A stretch of DNA of 64,000 bases from Saxidomus purpurata. Taxonomy: Eukaryota > Mollusca > Bivalvia > Venerida > Veneridae. Numbering within the stretch: position 1 is the stretch's first letter; every line of letters begins with the position of its first letter. The translations under genes and the position numbers were made by a program. Location of the stretch: the NCBI GenBank assembly GCA_022818135.1, contig JAFMSR010000013.1:28912687-28976686 (forward strand), given 5' to 3'. Positions 23,753 to 33,399 of this stretch are shown piece after piece. Below the pieces are notes generated by a model. It was not told the origin of the DNA, made no database searches, and worked only from the letters and a program-made list of their open reading frames with translations.

Positions 23753-24760
23753 TTACGGGGTCTCGGTGCTCGGTAATTTCACCTCTTCAGTTTCGTCTAT
23801 CCAGCTCATATCAATCCAATCCTGAAAGTCACTGAATCTCACTTCTTTTATCTCGCCCAATTTATCTTCATATAAGATCTTGCCATTGTGGGTCCATGCA
23901 CTTTTAACTTCGTCTGGTGATTTATTTTGAACACAAGACAGTACATGAAAATTCAGTTGTGTCAAGTCTTCACTGAAGAAAATTCCTGTACCTTTCAACA
24001 TTTTCTTATGTTTCATGATTTTGTCCCTGATCATTCTTGATTGGAAACGGACAATTATCTGGCGTTTTCCTTTTTTATTTTTCTTCCCGATTCGGTGGGC
24101 GATATCAATGTCAGTGTCTTTTACTTCAATTGGCTTCATTTTTTCGTTTATAGTTTTGCATACTTTAGCTATAGTTTGCTCTGATGTTTCTTTATCTTTT
24201 TACTCAATTCCATTTATTCTGATATTGTTTCTTCTACTGTATTGTTCTTGCTCGTTCAAAACCTTCTTTACTTTCGTATTTGAATTTTGTAATTCTTCTC
24301 TTAGTTTGTTATTTTCATACTCTTGGTTTTCCAGATCTTTTTCAACCCGTTTAATGTTTTCTTTCAGTTTGTCATTTTCCAGCTCTTTCTCAAACAAACG
24401 TGATTCTATGACTTCAATTTTTTTTGACATTGATGCCATTAACTCTTCTTTCATTTGATCAAACATTTCTCTAATCATTTGCCTTAACGACCCATCATTT
24501 TTGGTCATAACATTCGAAAGTTTAACATTCATTTGTTTAATTTGATTTCGTATTTCTGATATATCCTGCGAGTTCTTATTCTCGTTTAGTTCTTTAATTT
24601 TTTCCATCTTTTTAACTTGCTTTCTTGTTCTCTTTTTTTCTTGTTTTTCTAAACTGGTGTTACTGCAGTCTAGCTCACTTGTACTTGAACCCTCACTATA
24701 TTTCCGTTTTTCACCCAAACCTTCATTACAAGCCTTTTCCGTCAAACTTTTATCAGCCAT
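23753..24760 (-). pseudogene. LINE ORF1 (coiled-coil, RNA-binding) with one stop
   Basis: The N-terminal half is lysine/glutamate-rich with long heptads (QIKQMNVKLS ... KLKENIKRVEKDL), giving a trimerising coiled coil. Then comes EQYSRRNNIRINGIE, the conserved entry to the RRM-like domain. An in-frame TAA at about 24,200 interrupts, and the same frame resumes through IAHRIGKKNKKGKRQIIVRF and GTGIFFSEDLTQ, typical of the L1/Tx1 ORF1 RNA-binding core, ending at 23,753. The product coats LINE RNA. Because the frame continues intact, the stop is the only lesion and could be recent or a consensus error. Confidence 0.85.
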
Positions 24761-25415
24761 GTCTTTGGAGTGCAGTATACTTTAAATATTTTACAACCGG
24801 ACAGTGTTACGTAATCAAGTGTCAATTCAATACGGTCACACTAGCTTGGTGACAATATGTGGGATGTATTGATAAATATGGCGGCACTAACCGTAGAAAA
24901 ATAACATCTTATATAGTCACCTTGCTAACATTAATATCCAATCCTCCACAGATGTATTTAGTAATTAAATTCCATAATCCTTTTCAGAATTTTTCCACAA
25001 AAACAATAGTTTATAAACTGGAGATCAAAAACATATTATTCCATGCCTAATTTTGAGTTTTTTGAGAGCATATTTAAATCCAGCCGACTTTGATTTTCGT
25101 ATATTTTGATGACGGGTACCTCTTGTACAAGTTTTTTGTGATTTTTTATGTATTACATAAAACAATCAAGGCTCGTTGCATCTACACGAATGTTTACAAT
25201 ATATAGAGACAGTGATTTCTTTTTGCTCAGGCTATGTAGTTGAGCCAAACATGAACTTCAAAAATCAAAGGTAACTTTTTTATTTAGAGTTTTGACGTCG
25301 AGTACTTATTTCATAGTCAGACATCTGTTTTATCAAACAAAAGTCGCCAGGTATGTCCCTGTTATGAGGTAACGTACACATGCAACTTCAAATGTACGTT
25401 ATAACATAGTCCTTA

Positions 25416-26113
25416 AGGGACTTTCACAGTACCAAAGTGGATGTGAAGGAAGAAAACTAAAATTCTTGAAAATTTTCCTTGTACCTAATTTAGACGTATA
25501 GGGGTTTCCTTGTGATAAAGGTTCCTCGTTTTATAACAGTCTAAAGATGCTATGAATATTTTTAAAGTCTGATAAATGTAACACTAATGAATAAAAGTTC
25601 AAATTCTATTTACATCCAAACGCTAAACTAAACAACACAAAACATCATCTTAATGCCAACATGAGTTACATGATACTGGCAATACTAGCTTGTGTCCTTT
25701 TAACCAAATTTGCAATTATGAAGAGAGAAATGAATATTTCTATTCCTTTGTCACATATTTTCTAAACCAGGAAACTCAAGGTCTAACACAATTTTACAAA
25801 TATCTCATTTTTTATACACGTGTTTGACAAAAGGACACAGAATATTGTTGTCAGTATCATATTACTTATGTTGGCATTTAAAACGATGTTCTGTGTTGTT
25901 AAACTTTTGCGTTAGGGTGTAAACAGGATTTTAGGGAATATCTAGGTCTAGCTATTTTTCTACACTGCCCTATCATTTCTTAACATATGTAAAATAAAAA
26001 TACTTTAATAACATTTATTTGAGTAAAGTTTTATTGAACTGCATGGCGTAAGAGAGAGTTGGATGGTTTTCTTTTCTATTGATGAAAGTGCAATGGAAAA
26101 TGTGGAAGACCCT
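25416..26113. mobile_element. PIF/Harbinger-like MITE, about 698 bp
   Basis: The left end AGGGACTTTCACAGT matches the inverse complement of the right end (AGGGTCTTCCACATT) at 12 of 15 positions. A TTA trinucleotide flanks both sides (25,413-25,415 and 26,114-26,116), as expected for PIF/Harbinger target duplications. No transposase frame, so non-autonomous. It sits directly against the 25,412 terminus of the neighbouring inverted-repeat element. Family assignment is inference. Confidence 0.55.
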
Positions 26114-26179
26114 TTAACTGTTAAATGAAATGTTAAACAAAAACGTTAATCTTGTGTAATTGCACTACATGTACGTATA

Positions 26180-26281
26180 GGTTATAGGTCTATATTACAG
26201 GAATTAACAAATTTATTGCGAGGGGGCGTCAGCGAACCAAAGTAATAAGCTTGTTTATACCTGTAATATGGACCTATAACC
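26180..26281. repeat. Foldback hairpin (31-bp arms)
   Basis: Arms 26,180-26,210 and 26,251-26,281 are inverse complements with few mismatches. They read GGTTATAGGTC then TATTACAGG on the left, and CCTGTAATA then GACCTATAACC on the right, with a 40-nt loop. It lies at the tail side of the SINE at 26,282-26,590. It may be that SINE's landing site or a separate MITE. Confidence 0.7.
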
Positions 26282-26590
26282 GGCTTACAGTTTTTCGTAT
26301 CGTATAATAGGGTTTTATCGTTGGTACCGGTTTCCCATATGACCAACGCCCCCAGAAGAGGTTAGTTATTTTAGGTTTTGGAGGATAGTGCTGTATACAG
26401 TGAGCGTCCCTATTCAAGAGACACCCCTGGTTCTTTAACATGCCAGGTGTGTAGCACCCATACATGGGAGCTCGGTTTCAGTCTCATCCGAAAGACTGTT
26501 TGTAATTTTAGCTGGTCAGCCCCGGGAATCGAACCCGCTACCTCGAGATTACAAGTCTCGGGCTCTACCAATTGAGCTAACCGGGCTGTC
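26282..26590 (-). mobile_element. tRNA-derived SINE (Thr-like head)
   Basis: On the minus strand a tRNA-like head at about 26,515-26,586 has a canonical A box (TAGCTCAATTGG), an anticodon arm CGAGA-CTTGTAA-TCTCG (anticodon TGT, threonine-like) and a B box (GGGTTCGATTCCC). The acceptor stem does not pair properly, so this is a SINE promoter and not a working tRNA gene. The body follows with CTTTCGGATGAGAC and later AACATGCCAGGTGTG-like strings read on the plus strand. The CTTTCGGATGAGAC motif recurs in many marine-invertebrate SINEs. Superfamily not determined. Confidence 0.75.
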
Positions 26591-26599
26591 TTAAACAGT

Positions 26600-28700
26600 T
26601 TGTCCCATATACAGACAGTATTTATATGGAAATATATAAAGATTTAGGGCGGAGTCAGCTGTGTGATGTCACAGTCCCACGTATTAATAAGAAAAATAAG
26701 TGAAATAATTATCTTTTTCAAGTCAAAATAAAAACTACAACTTCCTTTTTTAAATGAAATTGGAGCATTTGCTTGGATCAGAAAATAGGGAAACCTGTAA
26801 ATTCATTTATTTCAGTGAAGTCGATATAAACATTTAAACAGTTACTAAATACAAACTATATTGATCGTATGATTTACAAAACCTACAAAAAGGTTTTGTT
26901 TTCGCTTAAATTCCACATTTAATGTTTTGTATAGAACAGTTCTATATTATATAAGTTTATGCATAATTAGCTGTACAATAAGTTTCATCCCATAATAAAA
27001 TGTTATCTGGTATAAATTAATAGTCCCATAAATGACCTAGGTATGGGTTTCCACAATATTCATTCTCAAACTTGCTCTTCATACAATATTAACCTTGAAT
27101 GTTTATCAAAATCAATGGCGTTTATCAGAACTGAGTGACATTCCTTTCAGGTGTGTATCTGGATAAATAATATCTCCCTGATATAGTTAACTGGCCATTG
27201 TCTCACTTTCGAAAGAAGAAAATCTATTTAAAGCACTCATATACATAAAGAAAATGTACATGAGAGACATACATTGACTCAATGTTTAATCCTTCAATAA
27301 AACATTGCAATAACTTAAAGTTAACTTTAAATTTATTTGAAGTGACTTTCCCCTAAATCTCACAGAAGTGGACAGTAAGTTATGTTATTTATTCTGAAAA
27401 TTGCACTTCCCAACATCAAGCAGACGATCTCTGTGTTTACAGTATCACATTACAAAGTATTGTTAACCCTCTGCAAGGTATTACAGCTCCTTCCTACACT
27501 CCTTTTATGCTTAATTGCTTGCCGGCCGGTCTTTCACTGAAACAAACCCGATAATAGATAGTCACGACTTTTGCAATAAATTGACACCGGCGTACATGTA
27601 TGGCGTGTATCTAAGGAATATATAGTTTGATTTTTAATTGGATTTTCTTATGCTTTTCGATAAAGTGCAGTAATATAACGGTACGTTAAGTCCTGTCAAA
27701 CTCACAGTTACTCATTTAGTAGTTAATAGTCATCGTCAATCAAACACCGGTGACGTAACAATTAAACAAGGACGACATTGTGCAACAAGTTTAGCATCTG
27801 CTATGTTACATCTCTAGCAGAAGAACCGTTTGTTTCGATGGAAGAGCGAAGTAAAATTCAATCTGTGTATACCAGAAGTAGTTCTTGATAATGGGCCGGA
27901 CAAAAAGAATGTTCACCACTCCTGAAAACTATTTCGTATTCACTCAGTGAAGGATAATCTTGCCTATACACCAAACAAACAATTAGACGTCTTCAGTTTG
28001 AAAAGATATATTACAGTTATGTTTAGATTTTTTTGAGAAGGAACGATTTGGTAATTAACAGACGTCCACAATATCGTAACTGCATTCAGTACCCTTATGC
28101 AAATTGATGCTTAATTGTAGACAGGTTTGTAGGTCGGCTTATTTCGAGATGTAACGGCAGCCAAAATTATTGAAACGCGTTGTGATTAGTCCTACAAAGT
28201 TTCTATTTTCCCCAGAATTTCTAATCAGCAGGTTAATGGTAGCATGCATTTGCAATAACATGGTATGTCAGGGAGGTACTGATAACATATTGAATAGCGG
28301 TATCATGTTATCAGTACATTTTTTTCCACGGTCAGCTTCTGTAATGTGGTGTAAGGTCTTTTTTTGTATACACCAGTCATGCTTATCTTTGTGTCATAAC
28401 TATAGTTATGACCACTTTGAAAATGACTCTAAATAAAGCACATACATACATGTATGTTAAGTACAGAAGTTAACTTTTCTTGTTGTTTAAAATCAGTCTG
28501 CTGCATTTGTTTTGGTATTAATCTGTCTGAGGTAAGCAAACAAGTAGTACATTGTACTAAACACAGACCTCCCTTGTTACTTTTACTTGTGATAGAGAAT
28601 TGGAGGGCGAGATAATTTAAGCCTTTAGATTAAGAAGAAATGATGTGAGAGAAGTGCTTGGGACCTTGATCTTTAATGTTCAGCATATATCTCATGAATA
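26600..28700. other. Unit II spacer collinear with unit III, no gene
   Basis: Matches about 44,980-47,110 in order: TGAAGTYGATATAA, CGGTACGTTA, GTGACGTAACAATTAAA, TTTAGCATCTGCTATG, GAAACGCGTTGT and CAGACCTCCCTTGTTACTTT. Open frames up to 88 codons have no domain and are not conserved as frames between the two copies. I see no gene. Confidence 0.65.
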
Positions 28701-30470
28701 TGATTTACCTGTATGTCATGCTGTAGGTCATGGTAAGCTATTAGGATCGGTGAATTTCCGTTGTCCGTCCGTCCACAATATTTTAACATACTTGAAGCTA
28801 CATTTGACCCCAAATCATTCTGAAAATAGGTCAGGTAGTTCCTGGTGCAGTTCGAAACTACTTAAAGTACGGTACAAAAACTAGGTCACCAGGTGAAATA
28901 TTAGTAAAACGTTGTGACTCTAGATGAGGTCATGATTATGAAAAATTGGTCAGGATGTTTATCTCGATGATTTCTAGTCAAGTTCGAAACTCGGTCACGT
29001 GGGGTCAAACACTCAAATCATAACAAAACTTTGTGAACACTCTAGAAGCCACATGTTTTACCAAATTATCTAGAAAATTAGTCAGAATGTACGTTTTGAT
29101 GTACCTTATGTGAAGTTTGAAACAGGGTGACGTGGGGTCAAAAACTAGGCTACATGGTTAAATCATAGAAAAGGCTTATGAACACTCTAGAAGCCACACT
29201 TTTATCCAATGATCTTGAAAATTAGCCAGTAGTCAGAATGTATGTATTGATGGACCCTAGGTCAAGTTCGAAACTGGATCACGTGGGTTGAAAATTTAGG
29301 CCGCCCGATCAAATCATAGAACAAGCTTGTAAACACTCCAGCCAGAAGCCACCTTTTTTACCCAATTATCTTGAAAATTTGTCAGAATGTATTTATTGAT
29401 AAACCATAGGTCAATTTCGAAACAGGGTCACATGGGATGAGAAACTAAGCCACATGGTCAAATCATAGAACAAAGCTTGTGAACACTGTAGAAGCCGCAT
29501 TTTTACACGATTACCTTAAAATTAGTCAGAATGTTTGTATGGATGAACGGAAGATTAAGTTCGAAACTTGGTCACGAGGAGTCAAAACTAGGTCCCCCAG
29601 GTCACAACACTATAAAAACCACATTTTACCCTGATAGTCAAAATGTTTGTCTTTGTGATTTCTATGTCAGTAACGGGATCAAATCAAAGAGACACATTGT
29701 TAACACTCTAGAAGCCACATTTAATTCCAAATTTTCCTAGAAATAGGTCAGAATGTTTGTCTTAGTAATTTCTAGTAAAAACTCGCATTTGGGTTACATT
29801 GGGTCAAAAACTAGGTCACATGGTCAAATCAAATAAATACGACTGGAAGTTAAGAAACGCTTTTCAGTGTTTCCCACCCATCTAGAGATGAACTGGTTAG
29901 AAACCTAGAGGTAGTCTCCCGTGTATCGGTGCTACTGGTATACTACGGACAAGTAAAAGAACCTAGGAGTCAATTCGTAAAGAGGTAGGACCTGGTACCC
30001 GGATTCTCTTGTATCTGCATCTGTCTCTTCAACATGCACCTATCAGGGTTCTTGGCAGTTTCACCTGAAGAGAAACATAGGGTCGGGCGGGACTATCAAC
30101 AATCAAAAAATGAAATACAATGTATCTTCTTATTCTACAGGCCACAATTAATATCGAATCTTCATGGAATTTGGGCAGTGTTTGTCTTGGTGATCTCTAG
30201 GTCAAGTTTGAAAGTGGGTCACCGGGGATCGAAAACAAGATCGCCAGGTCAAATTCAATAAACGACATAAATAATCTAAGGGTCACATGTTATTGCCAAT
30301 CATCAACTGGTCAGAATGTTTGTCTTCATAATTTGTAGGTCAAACAGAATTCTGTGTTTATGATATATCAGTCAAGGTTGAATCTGGGTCACATTGGGTC
30401 ATTAGTCGGTCATGTACTCAGGTGAGCGATATAGGGCCTTCTTGACCCTCTTGTTCATTTAACCTTTTGT
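28700..30470 (+). repeat. Tandem-core repeat, about 150-bp degenerate units
   Basis: Repeated landmarks are GAACACTCTAGAAGCCACA, TTATCTTGAAAATTAGTCAG, AAGTTCGAAACT, GGTCACGTGGG and TCAAAAACTAGG. It ends with CTCAGGTGAGCGATATAGGG then CCCTCTTGTTC, a terminus whose inverse complement opens the repeat at 36,424. The unit-III copy (about 47,140-48,260) is shorter, so unit number changed after duplication. Confidence 0.75.
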
Positions 30471-31029
30471 TTCCAGGTTCAAAACTTCCGCTTATAAAGG
30501 CAGCGTCAGCAGTAAACAGAGTTTCCTTGAAAATTTCAAAGAACACAGTCTCACCGAGGATTTTAGCCAGTACTATTAATTGTTTAATGGATCATGTTTA
30601 GTGAAACACATTGACTGAATAGCAAAGAGCAGATCTTGTCGCTTCTTTTGGGGCAAAAATGTTCACATACAAAAGATTTATATTAATTAGTATTTAAATT
30701 TATTTTTCATTTTATATCTTAATAACGTTACTGACTGGTCAACGGTTTCACAAAGGTTATTAACTTTTGGTCTGAAACTAATCTTTAGTTTTATAGTTCT
30801 GTCTTCTCGTACTAATCAACTTGATTTTCCAGATCTATTTCTACATGCTGCTCTATACTAGTTTTTGTTTGAAAAATAGAATAGGTTTAATGATTACTTA
30901 CCTGAATTTTATCATCTTAAATTCATTTTTAAAAACATACAGGAAATTATTTATACTAAGCGTAAATTGTATGATTAAAAGTTACAACCAGTAAAACTCT
31001 TTTGTTTACAAGATAAGATTAAATATTAA

Positions 31030-31220
31030 GACAAATATTGTGAGACTGTCGGTCTCAAGTTTACAGTTATCGATGCCGGACAGCCGTGCTGATAAGATCT
31101 TGCTAAATTTTCACTTTTGAGGACTAGAATTCGAATGGAATTTAGGACAGAATAATATCTAAAATTCTTATATTTCGAACACATCCTACATAAAATGTGC
31201 CCCCTTTCGCGCTTTGAAGC
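31030..31220 (-). other. Intron remnant beside the deleted B-box exon
   Basis: Collinear with about 48,925-49,125 in unit III (GAGWCTGTCGGTCTCA, ATCGATGCCGGACAGCC, GGACTAGAATTCGAATGGAA, CCCCTTTCGC). The match stops at GAACAAATAA. In unit II this is joined directly to the 5' part of the B-box exon. Confidence 0.75.
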
Positions 31221-31413
31221 GAACAAATAATCTTTGAATGGTTTAGGTCGGCGATGGTATTTATAACACGTTTCACCTAAATTCCTCACAGTCGCTGCAA
31301 TATCCATAAGCTTGCTGCAGAGCGCCATCTTCTTTGCATGGGCAGCATAATTTACCATCACTTAGTCCTGCCGTTGCTTCTTCGTCGTTGTCTCGGCGTC
31401 CCGGTACTTCCAT
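31221..31413 (-). pseudogene. Broken B-box exon with internal deletion (unit II)
   Basis: Starts at ATG 31,413 with MEVPGRRDND and keeps the B-box1 start KLCCPCKEDGALQQAYGYC. A 2-bp loss after the codons for CEE shifts the frame ahead of CETCYKYHRRPKPFKD. About 860 bp present in the unit-III copy (roughly 49,130-49,990) are then missing. B-box2, the coiled coil and the splice donor are gone. The junction GAACAAATAA/TCTTTGAATGG has at most 1 bp of microhomology. Not functional. Confidence 0.88.
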
Positions 31414-31740
31414 TTCGTTTTGTTTTCAGTGTCGAAATGCATCAGGATTATTCAAATCACACAACTCCCCTAGTTCTTCTATCCAAATTACCAAAAGCTT
31501 GAATATATTGATTTTAAATGACACAAGACTTTGTTAAAACAATTTTTTATCATGTTGTAGATAAGGGGTTTGAACAATAAACTGAAGTGGCGTGCACGCA
31601 TTAAGTAGTATTTGTGCAAAATCTTTACTTAAATGCAAACCAGTAATAGTTTAAACCAGTAATACATGTACAAGTAGTCGTATTACTGCTGACATAATAT
31701 GCACTGAAAAACATGCTGATATTAAGTAATAAACCTCTCT

Positions 31741-31765
31741 GTTTCTCTGTCTCTCTCTCTCCCCC

Positions 31766-31822
<57 letters not shown>

Positions 31823-31980
31823 CCGAAGTGTTTTCAGCATGCCGTTGCACGCATCGTAGTAGTGGGGACAGAGTTTTTGTCCTCACTTTCAAATTTTGTC
31901 CTCACAACATTGTGAAAAAAATAAAATTTGTCCTCAGTTATGGGTAAATTTCCTCTCTCTCTCTCTCTCCCTCTCTCCCT

Positions 31981-32030
<50 letters not shown>
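31741..32030 (+). repeat. Opposed (AG)n and (CT)n microsatellites
   Basis: A GA run at about 31,768-31,820 and a CT run at about 31,952-32,028 lie about 130 bp apart in opposite polarity. Transcripts across them could fold on themselves. The corresponding site in unit III (50,450-50,485) has only a short CT/C-rich stretch, so the expansion is specific to unit II. Serine/leucine and arginine/glutamate open frames here are artefacts. Confidence 0.9.
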
Positions 32031-32032
<2 letters not shown>

Positions 32033-32449
32033 CCAACTGAAAATTACACGGCATGGTGTACACGGCCAGTATGGATCCCAGCGTGCAACAGGGTATCTCT
32101 TTCTCAAAGAGATTCCCTTTAAGCAGATGATCAAACCAGAGTATCTCTCACCCTAGCCAGGAATACAACTGTGACAGTATAACATTCAAGAACAATTTCA
32201 AAGTAATATTGAACAGCAGTACATGACGAGACTCGATTCTTCAGACAAGTCCGTAAGGCCAAAGAAAGAAGACTCGTAGCTTAGTACAATTTCACTGAAA
32301 CTTGAAATACTTCTCGAACCTTTTCTAGAAATTTCATTCCGAGCAAGTTGATGCATAAGCATAATGCTATCCTCTCACTGTTAATGTGACACCGGGTAGT
32401 ATAATACAGCAAATACTTTGAATAAACGATCCATTTTTAAGATCAAGAG

Positions 32450-33270
32450 GCACAAAAGGTCAATATCTAGTTACTGGGCTGGCTAGACAGTTTTGAGTAA
32501 GTTTTGTCAAAATATTTTGGAATATTATCAAGGAAAAGCTAACAGAGGTCACCGTGACCTTGACCTATGACCCACTGACCCCAATAACAGTAATGATCTG
32601 CTAGTCAGTAAGATCAATCATCCTATGAACATTGAAGACTGTTGGTGATACAGATATCAAAATACTGAGCGGAAAAGATTTTCAAAAGTTGGGGTCACTT
32701 CCACCTTGACATGTGACCCACTGACCCCAAAAACAGTAAGGATCTTCTACTTAGTAAGATCAATCATCTTATGGACATTGAAGACTGTGGGTGATACAGA
32801 TATCAAGATACTGAGCGGAAAAGATTTTCAAAAGTTGGGTCACTGCCACATTGACATGTGACACACTGGCCCAAAAACAGCAGGAGTTGTCTACTGAGTA
32901 AGACCGATCATCGTTTTAGGGTTGAAAGCTCTAGATGATAAAGATATCAAGATATTGAGCGGACAATGTTTTCAAAGTTAGGGTTAGTGTGAGCTTTCCT
33001 TTAACCCACTGGCCCCATCAACAATAGAGATCATCTTAAGGTTGAAGGCAAGTTTGATAAAGTTAAATGTAAACTATAACCTGTAGAGTGTAATCAAGGA
33101 AACGCTATCTAAGGTCGCTGTGACCTTGACTTTGACCCACTGATCCCCTTCCGCCCCCCCCCAAAAAAAATAGGGGTCATTTACAGGTTGCCGGCAGCCT
33201 TCTGAGCAAGTTTCATGAAAGTCAAATGAAATTGTGACCTGAAGAGTGTAATCAACGAAAATTTCTACTA
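32450..33270 (+). repeat. Tandem-core repeat with TGACCT half-sites
   Basis: Units about 145-150 bp long repeat GATATCAAGATACTGAGCGG (about 32,651, 32,799, 32,944), with RTGACCCACTGRCCCC and GTAAGATCAATCAT between. The right part (GCTGTGACCTTGACTTTGAC to TGTAATCAACGAAAA) is a separate dispersed family shared with 9,496-9,705 and 51,120-51,335. The unit-III counterpart is at about 50,810-51,270 with fewer units. Confidence 0.75.
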
Positions 33271-33399
33271 AAGATTGTTTAGGCTGTTATTAAAATGAAA
33301 TTACATTGTAGAATCAACCAGGTTAACATGAATAAACAAAAAGAGCACTATTGCATCTTGTAATTTGTCTCTTATTCAAGTTTGAAGTCCTTATCTTCA

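Larger units (their letters stand above)
18049..24776 (-). mobile_element. Nearly complete L1/Tx1-like LINE
   Basis: On the minus strand the order is ORF1, ORF2 endonuclease, ORF2 reverse transcriptase and a terminal A run (T run at 18,052-18,061). A 9-bp ATACTTTAA occurs next to the A run (18,040-18,048) and just upstream of ORF1 (24,777-24,785). It is a candidate target-site duplication. If correct, the copy starts only about 16 nt before the ORF1 ATG, a slight 5' truncation. Visible lesions are one stop in ORF1 and one single-base frameshift in ORF2. The gap of about 1.8 kb between ORF1 and ORF2 is long for this group and may contain further inserted or misassembled sequence. Confidence 0.8.
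17686..25412. mobile_element. Element with about 125-bp inverted termini, split by a LINE
   Basis: 17,686-17,816 and 25,285-25,412 are inverse complements. Both arms start GGACTATGTTAT and share ACGTACATTTGAAGTTG, GTGTACGTTACC, TTTTGTTTGATAAAA, GTCTGACTAT and AAATAAGTAC. Removing the LINE leaves about 1 kb. This suggests a non-autonomous DNA element with long terminal inverted repeats, later hit by the LINE. No transposase was seen. A clear target duplication is not visible (TTTCA on the left against TTAAA on the right), so an inversion-based origin of the arms remains possible. Confidence 0.7.

Noticed and set aside
24015..24458. 147-codon plus-strand frame, Phe/Ser/Ile-rich
   Set aside because: Antisense shadow of the LINE ORF1 coiled coil; hydrophobicity comes from reading Lys/Glu codons backwards.
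26515..26586. Functional tRNA-Thr(TGT) gene on the minus strand
   Set aside because: A and B boxes and the anticodon arm are good, but the acceptor stem mostly fails to pair and the sequence continues into a SINE body.
31625..32156. Ser/Leu- and Arg/Glu-repeat proteins
   Set aside because: Translations of the GA/CT microsatellites on both strands.
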